From Burhinus oedicnemus (taxonomy: Eukaryota; Chordata; Aves; Charadriiformes; Burhinidae): a DNA stretch of 64,000 nt. Every line of letters begins with the position of its first letter. The first letter of the stretch is position 1. Below are positions 1 through 12,200 of this stretch, piece after piece. Location of the stretch: contig VFFE01007669.1 in NCBI GenBank assembly GCA_008921705.1, positions 4,781,246-4,845,245 on the forward strand. Reading direction: 5' to 3'. The notes under the pieces are model-generated. The model searched no databases, was not told the DNA's origin, and was given only the letters and a program-made list of their open reading frames with translations. A program made the translations under genes and the position numbers.

Positions 1-1390
1 ATGAATTATTGTCTGATGGGCAGAGTAAAATCAGAATGATTTTATAAATAAAAATAATTATTAGCCCCCAATATTCATGTACATACAGCACATCAAACTA
101 CAAAGAGTACAAAGTTACAATCTTAAGAATGTAATAAAAAGAAATCTAGCTTCTAGAGCATGGTCTTTCATTCTCATTAAAATCATTGCTATATAATTGG
201 ATTTGTGTCCTTACTACACTTATATTAGACCTATCCTTAATATATTTTACTAAAAAAATTAGTTAATGGTTCCTATTTTTTGTGACTTGTAGTTAAAGGA
301 ATTGATTATCCATTGCTTGATAGCGTCCTTATAAAATGGAAAAGTGGTTCAAACTCTGTTAATGTGCTATGGCATTGAGACCCTCCTATTTTTTACAGGT
401 CTAAATTATTACAATACCCAGTGCAAGACAGGCTAGAATCAGAGTGTGCAGGCAACATTCTGCAGCTGGTGTCAACTGCCAAGGACTTCATGGGGGTCCA
501 GTAAACCCCCATGGTTTGAGAGACACAGGACTAATTTCTTTTCTAATGCTTGGGAAAACTGTACTTTTAGAAGACTCTAGTGTCTGAATTTGTGAAAATA
601 TTTACTTTCTAGCCAGCTATGGTGTGTGGGTGTCAAGGTCTCAATGTTTTCAAGCTAGCCAGGTGCAGGGATGAGGAGGAGTGAGACCCGGGCACTTGAC
701 CCAAGCTGGCCAACAGGATTATTTCATACCATGAATGTCACATTCAATATAAATTAGAAAGTTTGCTGAGGAGTTCGAACTCTCATTTGATGGTGGCAAT
801 CCAGAGAACTTCTTGCCCTGCTGCTGGACCCCTGAGGCCTTCCCTTCCTCCCGGAGCCGTAGTGCTTGCAGTGTCCGACATTTACTGTTCACTGCTGGGA
901 GTGCACAGCTTCCTACTGCTATAGTTGGCTGAGTATAATCCTTATATATTTTTAGATTGGTATTGGAATCACTATTGGTTCTTTAGTGTTATTACTGTTA
1001 ATTATTTAGCCTTATTCTATTAAATTTCAGCCCCCGGGTTTCCCAATTTTCTTCCTGATTCCCTCTTCCTGGTTGTGGAGAGGTCATTGACTGATAGAGT
1101 AATTGTCTAAACAACAATAAATTGTTGTGGGTTTCTCAAACCATAACAACTACATTGGTCAGGTAACCCTATCATCTCATTTGACCTTTTAGTCTCTTTT
1201 ATGCCGCTGTGTCCTCTCTAGAATTCTCAAATTTGACTAGATTTCTACTCCCAGTTTTCCTGATGTAGGAATAAAATGTTTAAAGAAAAAATTTCCCAAA
1301 GTACAACATAATAGAACATTAGCCATAGCCACACAGCATCATGGCAGTATGATTAATATGAAATCTAAAACAAAATGAAGAGATTCTTAC
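1..1390 (-). other. Partial intron 3' of the last visible MYO3B exon
   Basis: The intron starts with GTAAGAATC at 1390 and leaves the window on the left. I see no P-loop exon (no reverse-complement match to GESGSGKTE) and no recognisable repeat or RNA gene. The sequence is ordinary AT-rich intron. Confidence 0.7.
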
Positions 1391-1495
1391 CTGATCTTTG
1401 CTGAATGTAACCATACTTTGGTAGGCAGCATCCGCAGAAGCAAATATGTGGGGGGGATTTGATGAACGCTTCACACCATGGTAAAGCTTGGAGAA
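1391..1495 (-). CDS. MYO3B: MYO3B exon: motor domain just before the P-loop
   Basis: 105-bp exon of 35 codons, phase 0 on both sides, with acceptor TTTTTTAAATTTAG and donor GTAAGA. It encodes [18 protein letters not shown] followed by [17 protein letters not shown]. The NPPHIFA.AD.AYQ.M pattern is the myosin motor segment that directly precedes the P-loop (GESGSGKT). In this family the next residues are CIVISGES, so the P-loop exon must lie beyond the window's left edge; I do not see it in 1-1390. A 90-residue open frame over this exon (1365-1637) is in a different reading frame and is not the product. Confidence 0.95.
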
Positions 1496-2347
1496 CTAAA
1501 TTTAAAAAAGAACACACAGTAGTCAAAATACGCAACTTAGCTACATAATGAAGAACTGAAAAGAGGATAGTCACTATCTTCTGCCTGTTCAACAGAAGGT
1601 AGTTGCCTGCTTTACCATAGAATTTCCACTGAATCACCTGGAAGAAGAGTCGTAACTCTTGGCCACTTCTCGACTTCTAGAATACAAATTACAACACCTA
1701 AAATGCACTCCAATGTTTCCCCCACAAGACAGTGAAGAGAACTGTATCACAGGAACAAAATTTCAAACACAAGCATTCAGCCAAGGCAATACCCAACCTA
1801 TACATAAGAAACTTCAAAGATAACAGTGAATCTGAAATCTGGCCCCTCTACCTGCAACCCTCATTTAGGCACCCATGGAGACTAAGATTTATGCCTCCAC
1901 CTCCCTTCATACTTGTAGGGAATTAAACTGCCTGTATCTTTACAGCATTGGATTCACTTTTTTCTTTGAAGCAGAAGCTGATGGCACAGGACATGTAATA
2001 ACTCAATAGTCAGAGCAGTTCTTCAGGAAGCAACAGCCTCATCATGAGGAGGTTCATAGAACCATCTTCTGCTTCTCAGAAGAGAGCCCTAAATGCCAGG
2101 CAAGAGGCAGAGCCGTGGCTGCATCCCTCCTGTGGAATTTGTGCCACCAAGCAGAAAGGAATGAAATCAAATGAGACAGCATTTAAAATAAATGAATAAA
2201 TAAAATTGTAGCCACACTTTTATGGAAGAAGAAAAGGCTGAGGTTTAGTCTGTGCTCCTAGTTTCCAACATCACTTAACTATTTTAGCTAGTGGTGTTAA
2301 TATAAAATGTAAAATGAGTACTGTCCACAGCTTGGAATCTCTCTTAC
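1496..2347 (-). other. MYO3B intron, 852 bp
   Basis: Short phase-0 intron with a GT donor at 2347-2346 and an AG acceptor at 1497-1496. Open frames here (for example 1732-1926 on the plus strand) match nothing I know. No repeat recognised. Confidence 0.85.
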
Positions 2348-2464
2348 CTGGGGAGAATAAATGCTGAGATTCTGGAAGGGGTTTAAGGCTATTAAAATGT
2401 CTCCAACGTAAGTATAAATTTGTAAGTCAGCATAGCGTTTCTGCAGCTGATGAATAATTGTATC
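2348..2464 (-). CDS. MYO3B: MYO3B exon: N-terminal motor domain ([12 protein letters not shown])
   Basis: 117-bp exon of 39 whole codons, phase 0 on both sides, with acceptor TGTAATCTTCTCAG and donor GTAAGA. It starts [18 protein letters not shown] and continues [15 protein letters not shown] to [21 protein letters not shown] is the highly conserved N-terminal motor segment of myosins, on the way to the nucleotide-binding pocket. NLSIYSPQ agrees with MYO3B as I recall it, where MYO3A has a different ending. Being a symmetrical phase-0 exon it could be skipped in frame, though that would break the motor. No stops or indels are visible. Confidence 0.95.
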
Positions 2465-3355
2465 CTGAGAAGATTACAAAAAGTTTGGTAGTTAAACAGT
2501 ACTTTCCCAGTTAGGCAGACTTTTGTAAATATACTGAGAACACTGATTAAGAAATACTTATTATAAATGCTACTAATTATTTTTCAAATGCCAACACCAC
2601 AAAACCAAACAAATACTTTCAAAATTCTTGCTAATGCCATAAAACTAAGTTAATTGACAACTTCTATTTCCAGATTAGTACATGTTTTGTTATACCAGCC
2701 CAAGAAGCAAACCTTCTGAAGACAAAATGGCCAAGCACATTATTGCTGCACTTCCTGGTACATTTCCATTTAATTTTTTATTTGACCATGAAACAAGGAT
2801 AATAATTTTTCAAAGATTAAATTTTAAGCGGTAGTAAGAGACTGTTTTAAAGAGGACACTAGCACAATTTAGTACTATGTCTTTTTCTTGCTGGTATGCA
2901 ATTTAAGGATCATCAAAACAAAAATTTACAGATATTCTGCATATAGGTGATATAGTGTAATATGCAACTGATATTGTTTTATAACTTTTTATCCAGAAGC
3001 TGTAGGTACCATATTACTCTGTATAAATTCATCAATTTTAGGAAAAATCACTTAAATCTACATCTTCATGACTAAACTTCCCATTTCAGGAAACTCACAA
3101 AATAATTTAAACTAGCATCACTCATAATTAAATTCTTCCACATAATAGGATTCACTGCAACTGCTTTTATGTCACTATATAGAATATTAATGAAGAGATG
3201 ATAGCAGATCAGTCACGTGACAATTCCTTTGCCATGGTGAGACAAAAGCTTGCAAGAAGGAACTCTTCTCATTCTGTTAAAAGAAGCCTAAAAAGCAGAA
3301 ATAAGCAAAATGTGAGGCACAATTGTCAGAAATTGCTACTCAGACAGTACAGTAC
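2465..3355 (-). other. MYO3B intron, 891 bp
   Basis: Phase-0 intron with donor GTACTGTACTG at 3355 and acceptor CTCAG ending at 2465. AT-rich. I see no repeat or gene in it. Confidence 0.85.
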
Positions 3356-3452
3356 CTCATCTAGAACTTCTAGATTTACCAGATCGTCATCTAGAGAGTA
3401 TTTGTCAGCTCCATCCACATGGTAAGGTCTTCTAGTATGTATTCGTTCATGC
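3356..3452 (-). CDS. MYO3B: MYO3B exon: kinase-motor linker
   Basis: 97-bp exon. Its first base completes the Arg codon split from the previous exon, giving the junction [15 protein letters not shown]; then 32 codons run to LVNLEVLDE and end in phase 0. The acceptor is AACAAACTTCCAG and the donor is GTACTG, the same unusual donor as the previous exon. It encodes the basic linker [13 protein letters not shown] and an acidic stretch ([12 protein letters not shown]) that leads into the myosin head; the DDLVNL..LDE pattern is the class III version of the conserved myosin head start. The exon cannot be skipped without a frameshift. It sits 891 bp from the next exon, unlike the long introns 5' of it. 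Confidence 0.93.
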
Positions 3453-6400
3453 CTGGAAGTTTGTTAGTAAAGCACCAGTGTTATAAAACTGTATCGAAGA
3501 CAGCAAACATTAAGAGGCAATGGGAAGTCATGAGTGAGTGGTTTTGCCATGCAGAAAACACAGACACACTCTCTTAAATACATATTTTTGCTTGAAATAT
3601 CCTTTTATAAAAGCAATAGGTCAGCCTGCTGTCCAGTGTAATATCCGTTTTCTCTTTCATAATATATAAGCCTATCTATTTATCAATGCTCAGAGATGAA
3701 GATTTATCTGTAGGCTTACTACTCCCCACTCACACAGTAAAGTACAAAAAAATTCTCCCTCTTTTCCCTTCCCTTCTCACTCTAAGTTAATAAACTACCA
3801 CTCTTTTTAATTAAATCTTCCCCCCACGTACCCAGCCTATAGTATTGTCATCTAACAAAGTTACAAGAAGCAGTAAGTAGTACAAAATCTTTCTGTTACC
3901 TTGGTGTATGCCAAAGCGCCTCCTCAGACGACCCTAGATCTGGCCCAAAACAACATTTTTGAACCACAGATGCCATCAGACTCTAAATTGTACGGATGTT
4001 CAGTCAGCTTGTCCTCAGAGATTTAAGCCGCACAATAAGCAGCAGAGACAAACTGTCACATAACCCCTTTATAATCAGATTATACTGAAGGAACCTTTGA
4101 AAATGCTGTGTATATGTTTTTAAACAACACATCTTGTTGAAACAGGGACAAATCAAGAGGCTCTAATGTGTCTTCCACAGAGGGCGTGAAATATGAATGC
4201 TGTAAGCACAACCAGGCTTTTCTTTACAACAAACATAATCAAAGCATAGTAGGAGGACACCCACCGAGATACAGTCTGCATCCTGCTGAGTAACATTTAG
4301 CATTGATCCTCAATGACAGTCCCTGACAGATTGCTTCTGCATTGGTTGCCATGTAGAAAGTAGGAATCACATGATCACACATCCCGAAACAACGCTAAAT
4401 ATTACATCAAGCCCTAACAGAATGGTACTGTGACTTGGCAGGAAACACTGTTCATCTATAATGTTGAAGGTTAATATGAAGATGTAGCAGGTCTTTTTCT
4501 TTAACCATATCTTCGTAGATTCACGGAATTCTGTTTCAAAGATGAGCATTGAGGCTTTTGCTTTTTTCCCCTTTATGTACACTTCTACCTTTGAACCTAG
4601 TTAGCTTTCATTCAGTAAAGAGAATGTTTTCATATCCAAGAGCTATTATATCATCAGAAGCATTATTGCATGGAAAGCCTCTAGCAAAGAGGAAGGAGGA
4701 AAAGAGAGTTAGCTGTGAGTACAGCTTCACTGATAATTGCAAATCACATTTAAAGATCCTAATTTTTTTATGTCTATTTTTATTCATTTTCCTTATTTAC
4801 TTTCGGCTACTCTATGAGTTCTGGAAAACTATTCTGTAATGGTTTATTTGAATTGTAACTAAATACAACTGTGGAAACTGTTTTGTCAGCTAGGAAATAA
4901 AATCGGAGGAACATAGCAGGTTTTGCTGACAGTCCCCCACTTACATTTTACATCCTACATTCCCAGAGATGGCAGTTTGCTTGATGTTGTACATATGAAG
5001 AAATGAAAGAAGGAGAACACAATTAAGAAGCTATGACAGAAAAAATGTTACTGTGGGTATTATTTCCAGTGGTCAGCATGAAGGTCGTGTGAATTTGTTC
5101 AAAGTTTCACTCAATTAAGTTTTCCATTTTCAGATCTTTGATTAGGTGGTGGGTTGTGGGTTCTTTTGGCTTTTTTTTTAAAGCAGTCATTATATTCAAG
5201 AACATTGCACTTTGCTGACAAACCAGATCCTCAAAGGAGTAGAAATGCATGTAAGTGGCCTAATGTACTACTGTTTTTTCTAATTGTTGTTTCTGCTTCA
5301 AACCAGAATTCAACCTCATACTTCACTGCAGAGAAAAATGCAGTGGGAAATGGGAGCACCCCTCAGTCTGCAAATGAAGCAAATATTTTAACAGTTATTT
5401 TACTTCATGGAGAGTAACTAATAAAGCGATGGCTAGACATTATAGCTAACATAACTCATCTGTGAAGCTTTTTCTTCCTGGAGCAAACCATCATAGCCAC
5501 AATATTAAATTGCAACAAGCTGCAAGTACGGATCTATCTACCAGAGGTGCAGGGAGGAGGGGGAAGGAGGGCACATTCAAACCTAAGCATCTCTAACTGC
5601 AGAATGGCTTTGTAAACTAAACTGTTATCTGATTGTGTATTAAACTCCCGCTGTTTGTTCTCCTTAAGTGATAAACGAATCAATGTTTTTTATTGGAAAG
5701 GGTTTTTTTTAACACTATGTAAATAACTAACTAAGGAAACTGGTCTTAGTCAAATACGAGTAAAACATATATACCTTTGTGCGTATATTTTCTTGTGCTT
5801 AACTCATTTTCCTAAGTACCTGATTAGGAAGAGGATATTAGAAGCATAACATCACATTAGCTTCAAATCTCCTGCTGGCCTCATCAGTTTTCTACTGACT
5901 CTATGTCCTGCAGATACATTGACAGAGTGGGAAGCATACAGACAGTAACATTTAATTATTTCCACAATCTTACATCAGAAATACAATCTGCTTTTGAAAT
6001 TTTTTGTTTTAAATCTTAAAAAGCAGAAGGAAACACTCTTAATTGGGGGAATAACTGTTGGTATATTTTTTGCATAAAAAGTAGAATTATCAGCCATTTT
6101 TTCAATTACCCTTCCTTTCTGATAAAATATACAAATTCTAAGCAAAAGGAAAATCGAAGTTGTTAGGTTATTTGCCTTAAGGTTCCAGCAATGTTCTGAA
6201 TCATCCCCTGAAGGATGTAGTCTCTTCACTGACAAAAGAAGTGACATAAAGGGGTCAGTCACTCAAGGTACCTAACCTTATCAAACCTGAAAAGCAGCAT
6301 TAGATTTATTCCAGAACTCTAGTGACAAGCACTGCCTGTTCAAAAAGTTTCTATCCTCCTAAGCACCTTCCCTTTTTTTATCAGGCAGGAATAGCTGGAA

Positions 6401-9213
6401 AACACAGAGTTTTCTTGGATTTTGGAGGAGGAGCATAAGGCGAGAAGCATTTCTCCCTTCGGAGAACAATTTCATGAAGAGGGTGGGAAGCATTCGTTTA
6501 TCCTACCTGTGGGGACGAGAGACTTTGAAATAAAATAACCTCTTTTTGTACTAGACACCAGCCATAGTAATAGAAGTGCGTTGTAAATAGCTATATGCTT
6601 ATATGACCGCGCTATCAAGCTGATGATGGAGAAGGAAAAGCTAGATGGACCACATAGACTTCTGGATTGAAAAGTCATCTTGCTGGCAGGTCCAACCTGA
6701 GGAATAAAGCAGAATAGACCAAGAATTTTTATGTTCTTTGGGAAGCTTCCTCTCTGATCTCTCTTTCCTCCACCTCTAACATTCTTTTATGAATGCCTTT
6801 GCCTTGGCCTCTCGGTGCAGTTAAGAATTTACGTTTCCTGGATTTTTTCTAGGACTTACATAGGAAAAACTGTTTCTGTACTTGTTATTACTTACATTAT
6901 TGCCAATTTTAAAATTAATTGCACCCAAACTGAGATTTACATGAAAAATACTCAACACAATGAGAAAGAAAAAAAGAGTGGAGAGTGTGCTACTGCCACA
7001 CAGAGAGACACAGCCTATTTTCTGTGCATTGCAAAGAGTGAATTTTGCTCCTGTACATCAAGTTTCAGCCCGGAGTGATTTGCTGAAGCAAGGTCATAAT
7101 AGAAACACTGACATAGCCTTAATTACAATATAAATGTTGCAACTATAATGAAAAACTGTGCAACCTCCAGTAAAAACACATACGCTATAATCAGACCAAG
7201 GATCACTTTGGGGGGCTACAGTAGCTTTGTGATTTAAAAAAAAAGAGAAAAAAAAAGTAAAAAAGTTTTTAACTCAGTTGCCTAATATTCGTATGGATGA
7301 AGGCTAGAAGAATTGCATTAAATTACATTGCGTACAGCACCAGAGGACTATTTCTCGTTCTGTTATTATCCCTGAGTCCAAAGGAAATTACTGGCTGGAT
7401 GCAATCAAGTTCCCTGCAGTTAATTGCTTTCAAAACTAAATGTGAGCTGGCAGAGAAGCTAGATATCTGGTTGTAAGAATTGCTTCCTTGGATGGACTGC
7501 TGCTGTAATCCAGCTGGCTAATAAGAAGGGGGAAGCTGCCAAGCTACCATAGTCTCACCCTAATATCTGACAAGGTAGCTGAACATACTTGTTCTTCTCA
7601 AACTATTAGATGCTTGGCTTTCTTTTTTCTTTTTCTCTTTTTTCCCCCCAGGCTTCTTCAAGTTTGATTCTTCCTGATGTACAGATTTGCATTTTATCCT
7701 TCAAAATGCAAGGTTTCATAACTGTCAGTTCCCCATTACAGAAACAAACTTCTAAATGGTGACCAGCAGTAACACACAGTGTGAACCAAAACAGTAAACT
7801 CTGAACTCTTTACTGTCTACAGTCAACTTGTTTAAAACTTTATCTATGCAAATGCTGAAGATTTTTTCACTCTTTGGTTGGCAGGAGACCTTTTCTGGTT
7901 GATTTGTATGAAGAAGCCTACATACAGACAGGAAGATAAGCTACCTAGATGTAGGAAAACATCCAAGAGAAGAAGGAGCCATGTCCGGAGTCGGCCTCTT
8001 CAAAGCTGCTGGTAACTGGGAAATTGCCACTTTGAACCATATAACCAAAGCCATTTGATACTTGATCAACATTAACTCTCAAACATCAAATCAATTATAG
8101 AATTTTCAGGCCAGGAGTTGATTAATCACTTGAGGAAATATAAAAGACCATGGTTTTGCTCAACGTCAGCTACTGTAACATTTGATAGACAGGGCTAACA
8201 AAATAAAGGTAGATGGCAACTGGTGATTATTAAATATTTTTGTTACCTTAAAATGACTATAGACTTATCTACAGCATTTCATATAGCTGCCCTGCATTAA
8301 CTCCCCCTACAGAACAGCCAAATGTCACTTGGGGACCCACAGTATCTAAAGTTTTGAAAGATGACTTATAGGAATATTACCAAGGGCAAAATTTTTAGAA
8401 TGCATTCTGTGAAGACTCTGCTTCCCTGTTTCCAGTCTAACCTTTTAATCATGTATTTCCCTCCTTGATGTTCTGCTCCTCCACCACAGTCAAAAGGCAG
8501 TTAATAGATTTGCTAATACATGTTAATTTCTCCATCTCACATGCTGTTGCAACTTTGCTTTTTTAGATTTTCTCCTGCATGCTATACTGGATAGAACAAC
8601 CTGTTATTTTAAGAGTCTTCATAAATAGATAATTTCTTAATTGTTTTACATTCAAAGGCAGAAAAAAACCCACCCAGAACATTTTCATTTCATTCACTTT
8701 TGCTGATGGTCAGTACATTTCAAACCTTCAGTTAAACATTAAAAACCCTCCACTTTTCCATTAATTCTACTCACAAGCCACTAAAATATTTCATATTTTG
8801 GGTTTTTATGGAATAAAATGGAAAGTTTATTTTTTCGAGAAAGTCTTCCTAAAGAATGCAAGATTTTATCATCAAAATTTATGCAAAGAAGGGCTGGGGC
8901 AACAGACAGAGAATAGTGGTGTTCCAAATTTGAGTTTCCCTTTTAAATGTCTCCATGACAAGCTCCACAGTATTTTTAAACATTACTTATGGAACTTGAG
9001 ATACTGCTTAGCTTAAAGGACTTTGGAAGTTTTGACATATGTTTTTCAACTTTTTCAACACTGAACCAGCTGCCAGCTTTGCCAGCTTTAGATTAAGTCC
9101 TGACAAGGACAAAAACCCAGGGATAATATTTGATGTTTTTGAACAAACTCCAGAGAACATGCCCGCTTTTTGCAATACATTTTGCCAATGTAGACAGCAC
9201 AGAGTCACTTAAC

Positions 9214-9240
9214 ATTTAGGAATATTAGGAATATTTAGGA
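9214..9240. repeat. Short TTTAGGAATA tandem repeat
   Basis: TTTAGGAATA, TTAGGAATA and TTTAGGAAA follow one another, a three-unit imperfect microsatellite-like repeat. No function implied. Confidence 0.7.
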
Positions 9241-12200
9241 AACATTCTAAATCCCTTCTGACTTCTTCCTTCAGCAGGCTTCCTTCATCAGCATGGATGT
9301 TGGAATTTCTTGTACTATGAAAGCAAGTGACCACACAAATAAGTTCAAGAGATCAAAAGGCATATTTGGAGAGTGAGCAGCTCTCTCCATAAATGGATTC
9401 TCAAACACACTCCAACACTGTTTTAAAAAAAACATAATTTACACAAACAGAGCAAATGTTTATTGTTAAGTGAGAATGAACAATATCCATAATCTTCAGT
9501 GTATCTTTGCCTAGGGTCTTCCCAGACTTTAGGGCAGAAAGAATGGAAGAAAAAATGGCTAGAGCTTCAGGCATTATGCATGTTTCTCTTCATCAACAGG
9601 TTTACAATGACCAAAGGTATAGTACTGCTTTATAGAACAAGTAAAAGACAAAGTTCTTGCCTCAGGCAAACTGCTATCTATTTTTTGTAGGTATAATGTA
9701 TTAAGTAAAGCTATTAATAGCCATTTCATAAGTGGAGGAACAGAGAAACACTGAGGGCAAGTCATGTAACAGAGGTTATACAGTAATTCAGAGAGAGAAT
9801 GAGGAATAAACCACAAACCTCTACCATGTTTTTGTATTATAATTCAGAGGGTGTCTAAACATTCTTGGTATTTTACTAACATGCAGTTGCATGAATCTGT
9901 ATCTTGAAGAACTTATAGCTGAAATACAGCAAGATTACTATCAACTGGACTTGTATACCCTTCTTTACTTAGAGAATATGAAATTAGCTATAAAGTCTTT
10001 ATCAACATTCAGTTATTACTGTACCAAAAACATTTTTATAATTCTGCGTATCATTCCTGACCAATGTTTGCATGTTCTGTTGTCCACACCATACTGTAAC
10101 TTAGATTCCTACTTTTTTCCAGTTCTGCAATTTAATGTTACATGAGGTGCAAGTCTTTAGGGATTAATTACATTTCTTGTTCTCACAATGTTATTATGCA
10201 GAAGGACACTATTTGAATAACCTGAAAGCATTTCACAGTCCTTGTGTGAGTACAAGATTGGTAAAGTAAAAAAAAAAAAACCACAACCAAAAAACAAAAA
10301 AAGACCTGAGCGAGAGCCTGTGACAGCATCCTCTCTGATTTTAAGAAATGCTTCCTGCCTAGAGGCAGCTATGTATTGATGGGAATAACAGTGCTCTGGC
10401 TCCCAAGACAAACTACAAATCTCTATCCATGTGTTAAAAAGTAATGATTTATTTGACTTTAGAATAGATAGGGAAAAAAAATTAGACTTGCTGGAATGAA
10501 TATATGTGAAGCAATGTTCTGATGTACTAACCTCTATTTTTTAAAGATTGAAGAACTTTTATAAAAACAGAACCAGTGGACTCTTTAGCAGCAAATACAC
10601 TTCTTAAAATTAAACTTCATATAACTGCTTCTATGGCAAAGCTGTTAATGAAAAGTATATTGCTGTTAATTAGCATTTATGTCCTGGTATTGTTAGAAAC
10701 CAGACCAAACATACACATAGTTAATTGATAGTTTATAAAAGGATATGGAGAAGAGATAAAGATAATACCCAGAGCTCAGCCTTATGCAGCCGTGACATTG
10801 GACTTTCTCACAAAGTTTTTCCCCATGAGAGTATAAGAAACAGGCAATGCAGGAGTGAAGTGCTGATGCTGAAATTTCAACTTCGCCCAAGACAATTGGC
10901 AAAACTCAAGGATTTCAGTCTAAAAGAGGCCAACAGATGAAAAAAGAACCATCCTCCTCATTATAAGTGTGGAAAGAGGGGTACGCTGGCTGGGTTTTCT
11001 GAAACCAAAAGCACCTATTTGCATAAGGACAGGAGATATCTGTATCTCACTGATGAAAATAATTTAGGGAAAAATAAAGCTGGTGAAAAAGTTTTAAAGA
11101 GCAATTTTTTCAGTAAAAAAGCAGGAGATTTTAAAAATTTTTCATTTTAAAACTCATCTTTTATTAGCATAAACCTTTTCTTTATATTATTAATTTCTAA
11201 CCTAAAGGAAATAATAGAGTATAAAGCTCTCGAGTAAGTTGCTTCCTGGCAAAGTGACAACAATAGGTTTGTCAGCAATAAACTGATAGCAGCAACAAAT
11301 GCGTGTGTTAGTAGGCTCCTCTGAGCTCAGCAAAGACAATAAAGTGCCCCTTCAGTTCAGAGGCATGAAGAACCGTGCTGAAGTTAAGCCTAGCTGTACA
11401 GCACACAAAGAACTTCATAAATGAAGAATGAAAGAGACTGAATTAAGGAGACGTTTCAGTCTGTGGCTCCAGAGGTCGACCCGGATGATCCTGCCAAAAG
11501 GGGACAGCTTGCTTATTTCTACCCTCTCCCCCATACTCCTGGCCATGTGAAGTATTCCCTCCTTCACTTCAGCTATATCAGTTGAGGCACCCCTCTGCAA
11601 TCACTAACATGGCAGAAAACTATCTGTGTGTTTCTGCTGGCTTAGTTTCTTTCTCTTACTTTAGAAGCTCTGTCTCAGGAGGTTTTGACAATCACTGAAG
11701 CTGTAATAAAAACAGCATCATGAGCTTGTTCCTGGGAGCTGCGGGAAAATAAGAGAAAGAAGCAAATTCTCTTCAGTAGTAGTGAACTGCTAGATCAGCT
11801 CTCCACATCTTTCCATCATACCCTCTAAATCAGTATTACTGACTTTCTAGTCTGCAGGCTTGCTCTCAGGCACAATGACCTTAAGTGATGTCCCAAAATA
11901 GGCAAAACTGGCATTGCTCAATTGGAAAGAGAATCCTATTAAAAAAACACAGGTGCTGGGTCAGTAAAGAATCAAAAGATGCAAATGCAAAGCACTGATG
12001 CTGGAAGACTTTCAAATGAGACAAAACCCAGATACCTCCTGATCAGTTGTCATCACCAGTGACTCCCTGAGTTCCCTAACAGTAGAAGTGTTGTTAATAC
12101 CAGCCTCCTGATGATTTTCCACTTTCTGGAAATTTTCAGCCTGTGCTCTGAGAGTTCTATGGCACTATAAGTGGGAGAACATTTTCTTTTACTTATCTTT

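Noticed and set aside
766..785. GGAGTTCGAACTCT as a tRNA T-loop
   Set aside because: The GTTCGAACTC core resembles a B box, but no A box or cloverleaf arms could be fitted around it.
1365..1637. 90-residue minus-strand open frame
   Set aside because: Overlaps the 1391-1495 exon in a different frame; the myosin frame is the supported one.
4549..4839. 96-residue plus-strand open frame with a hydrophobic C-terminal segment
   Set aside because: Ends in a run that could look like a membrane segment, but it is AT-rich intron, with no promoter, splice or family evidence.
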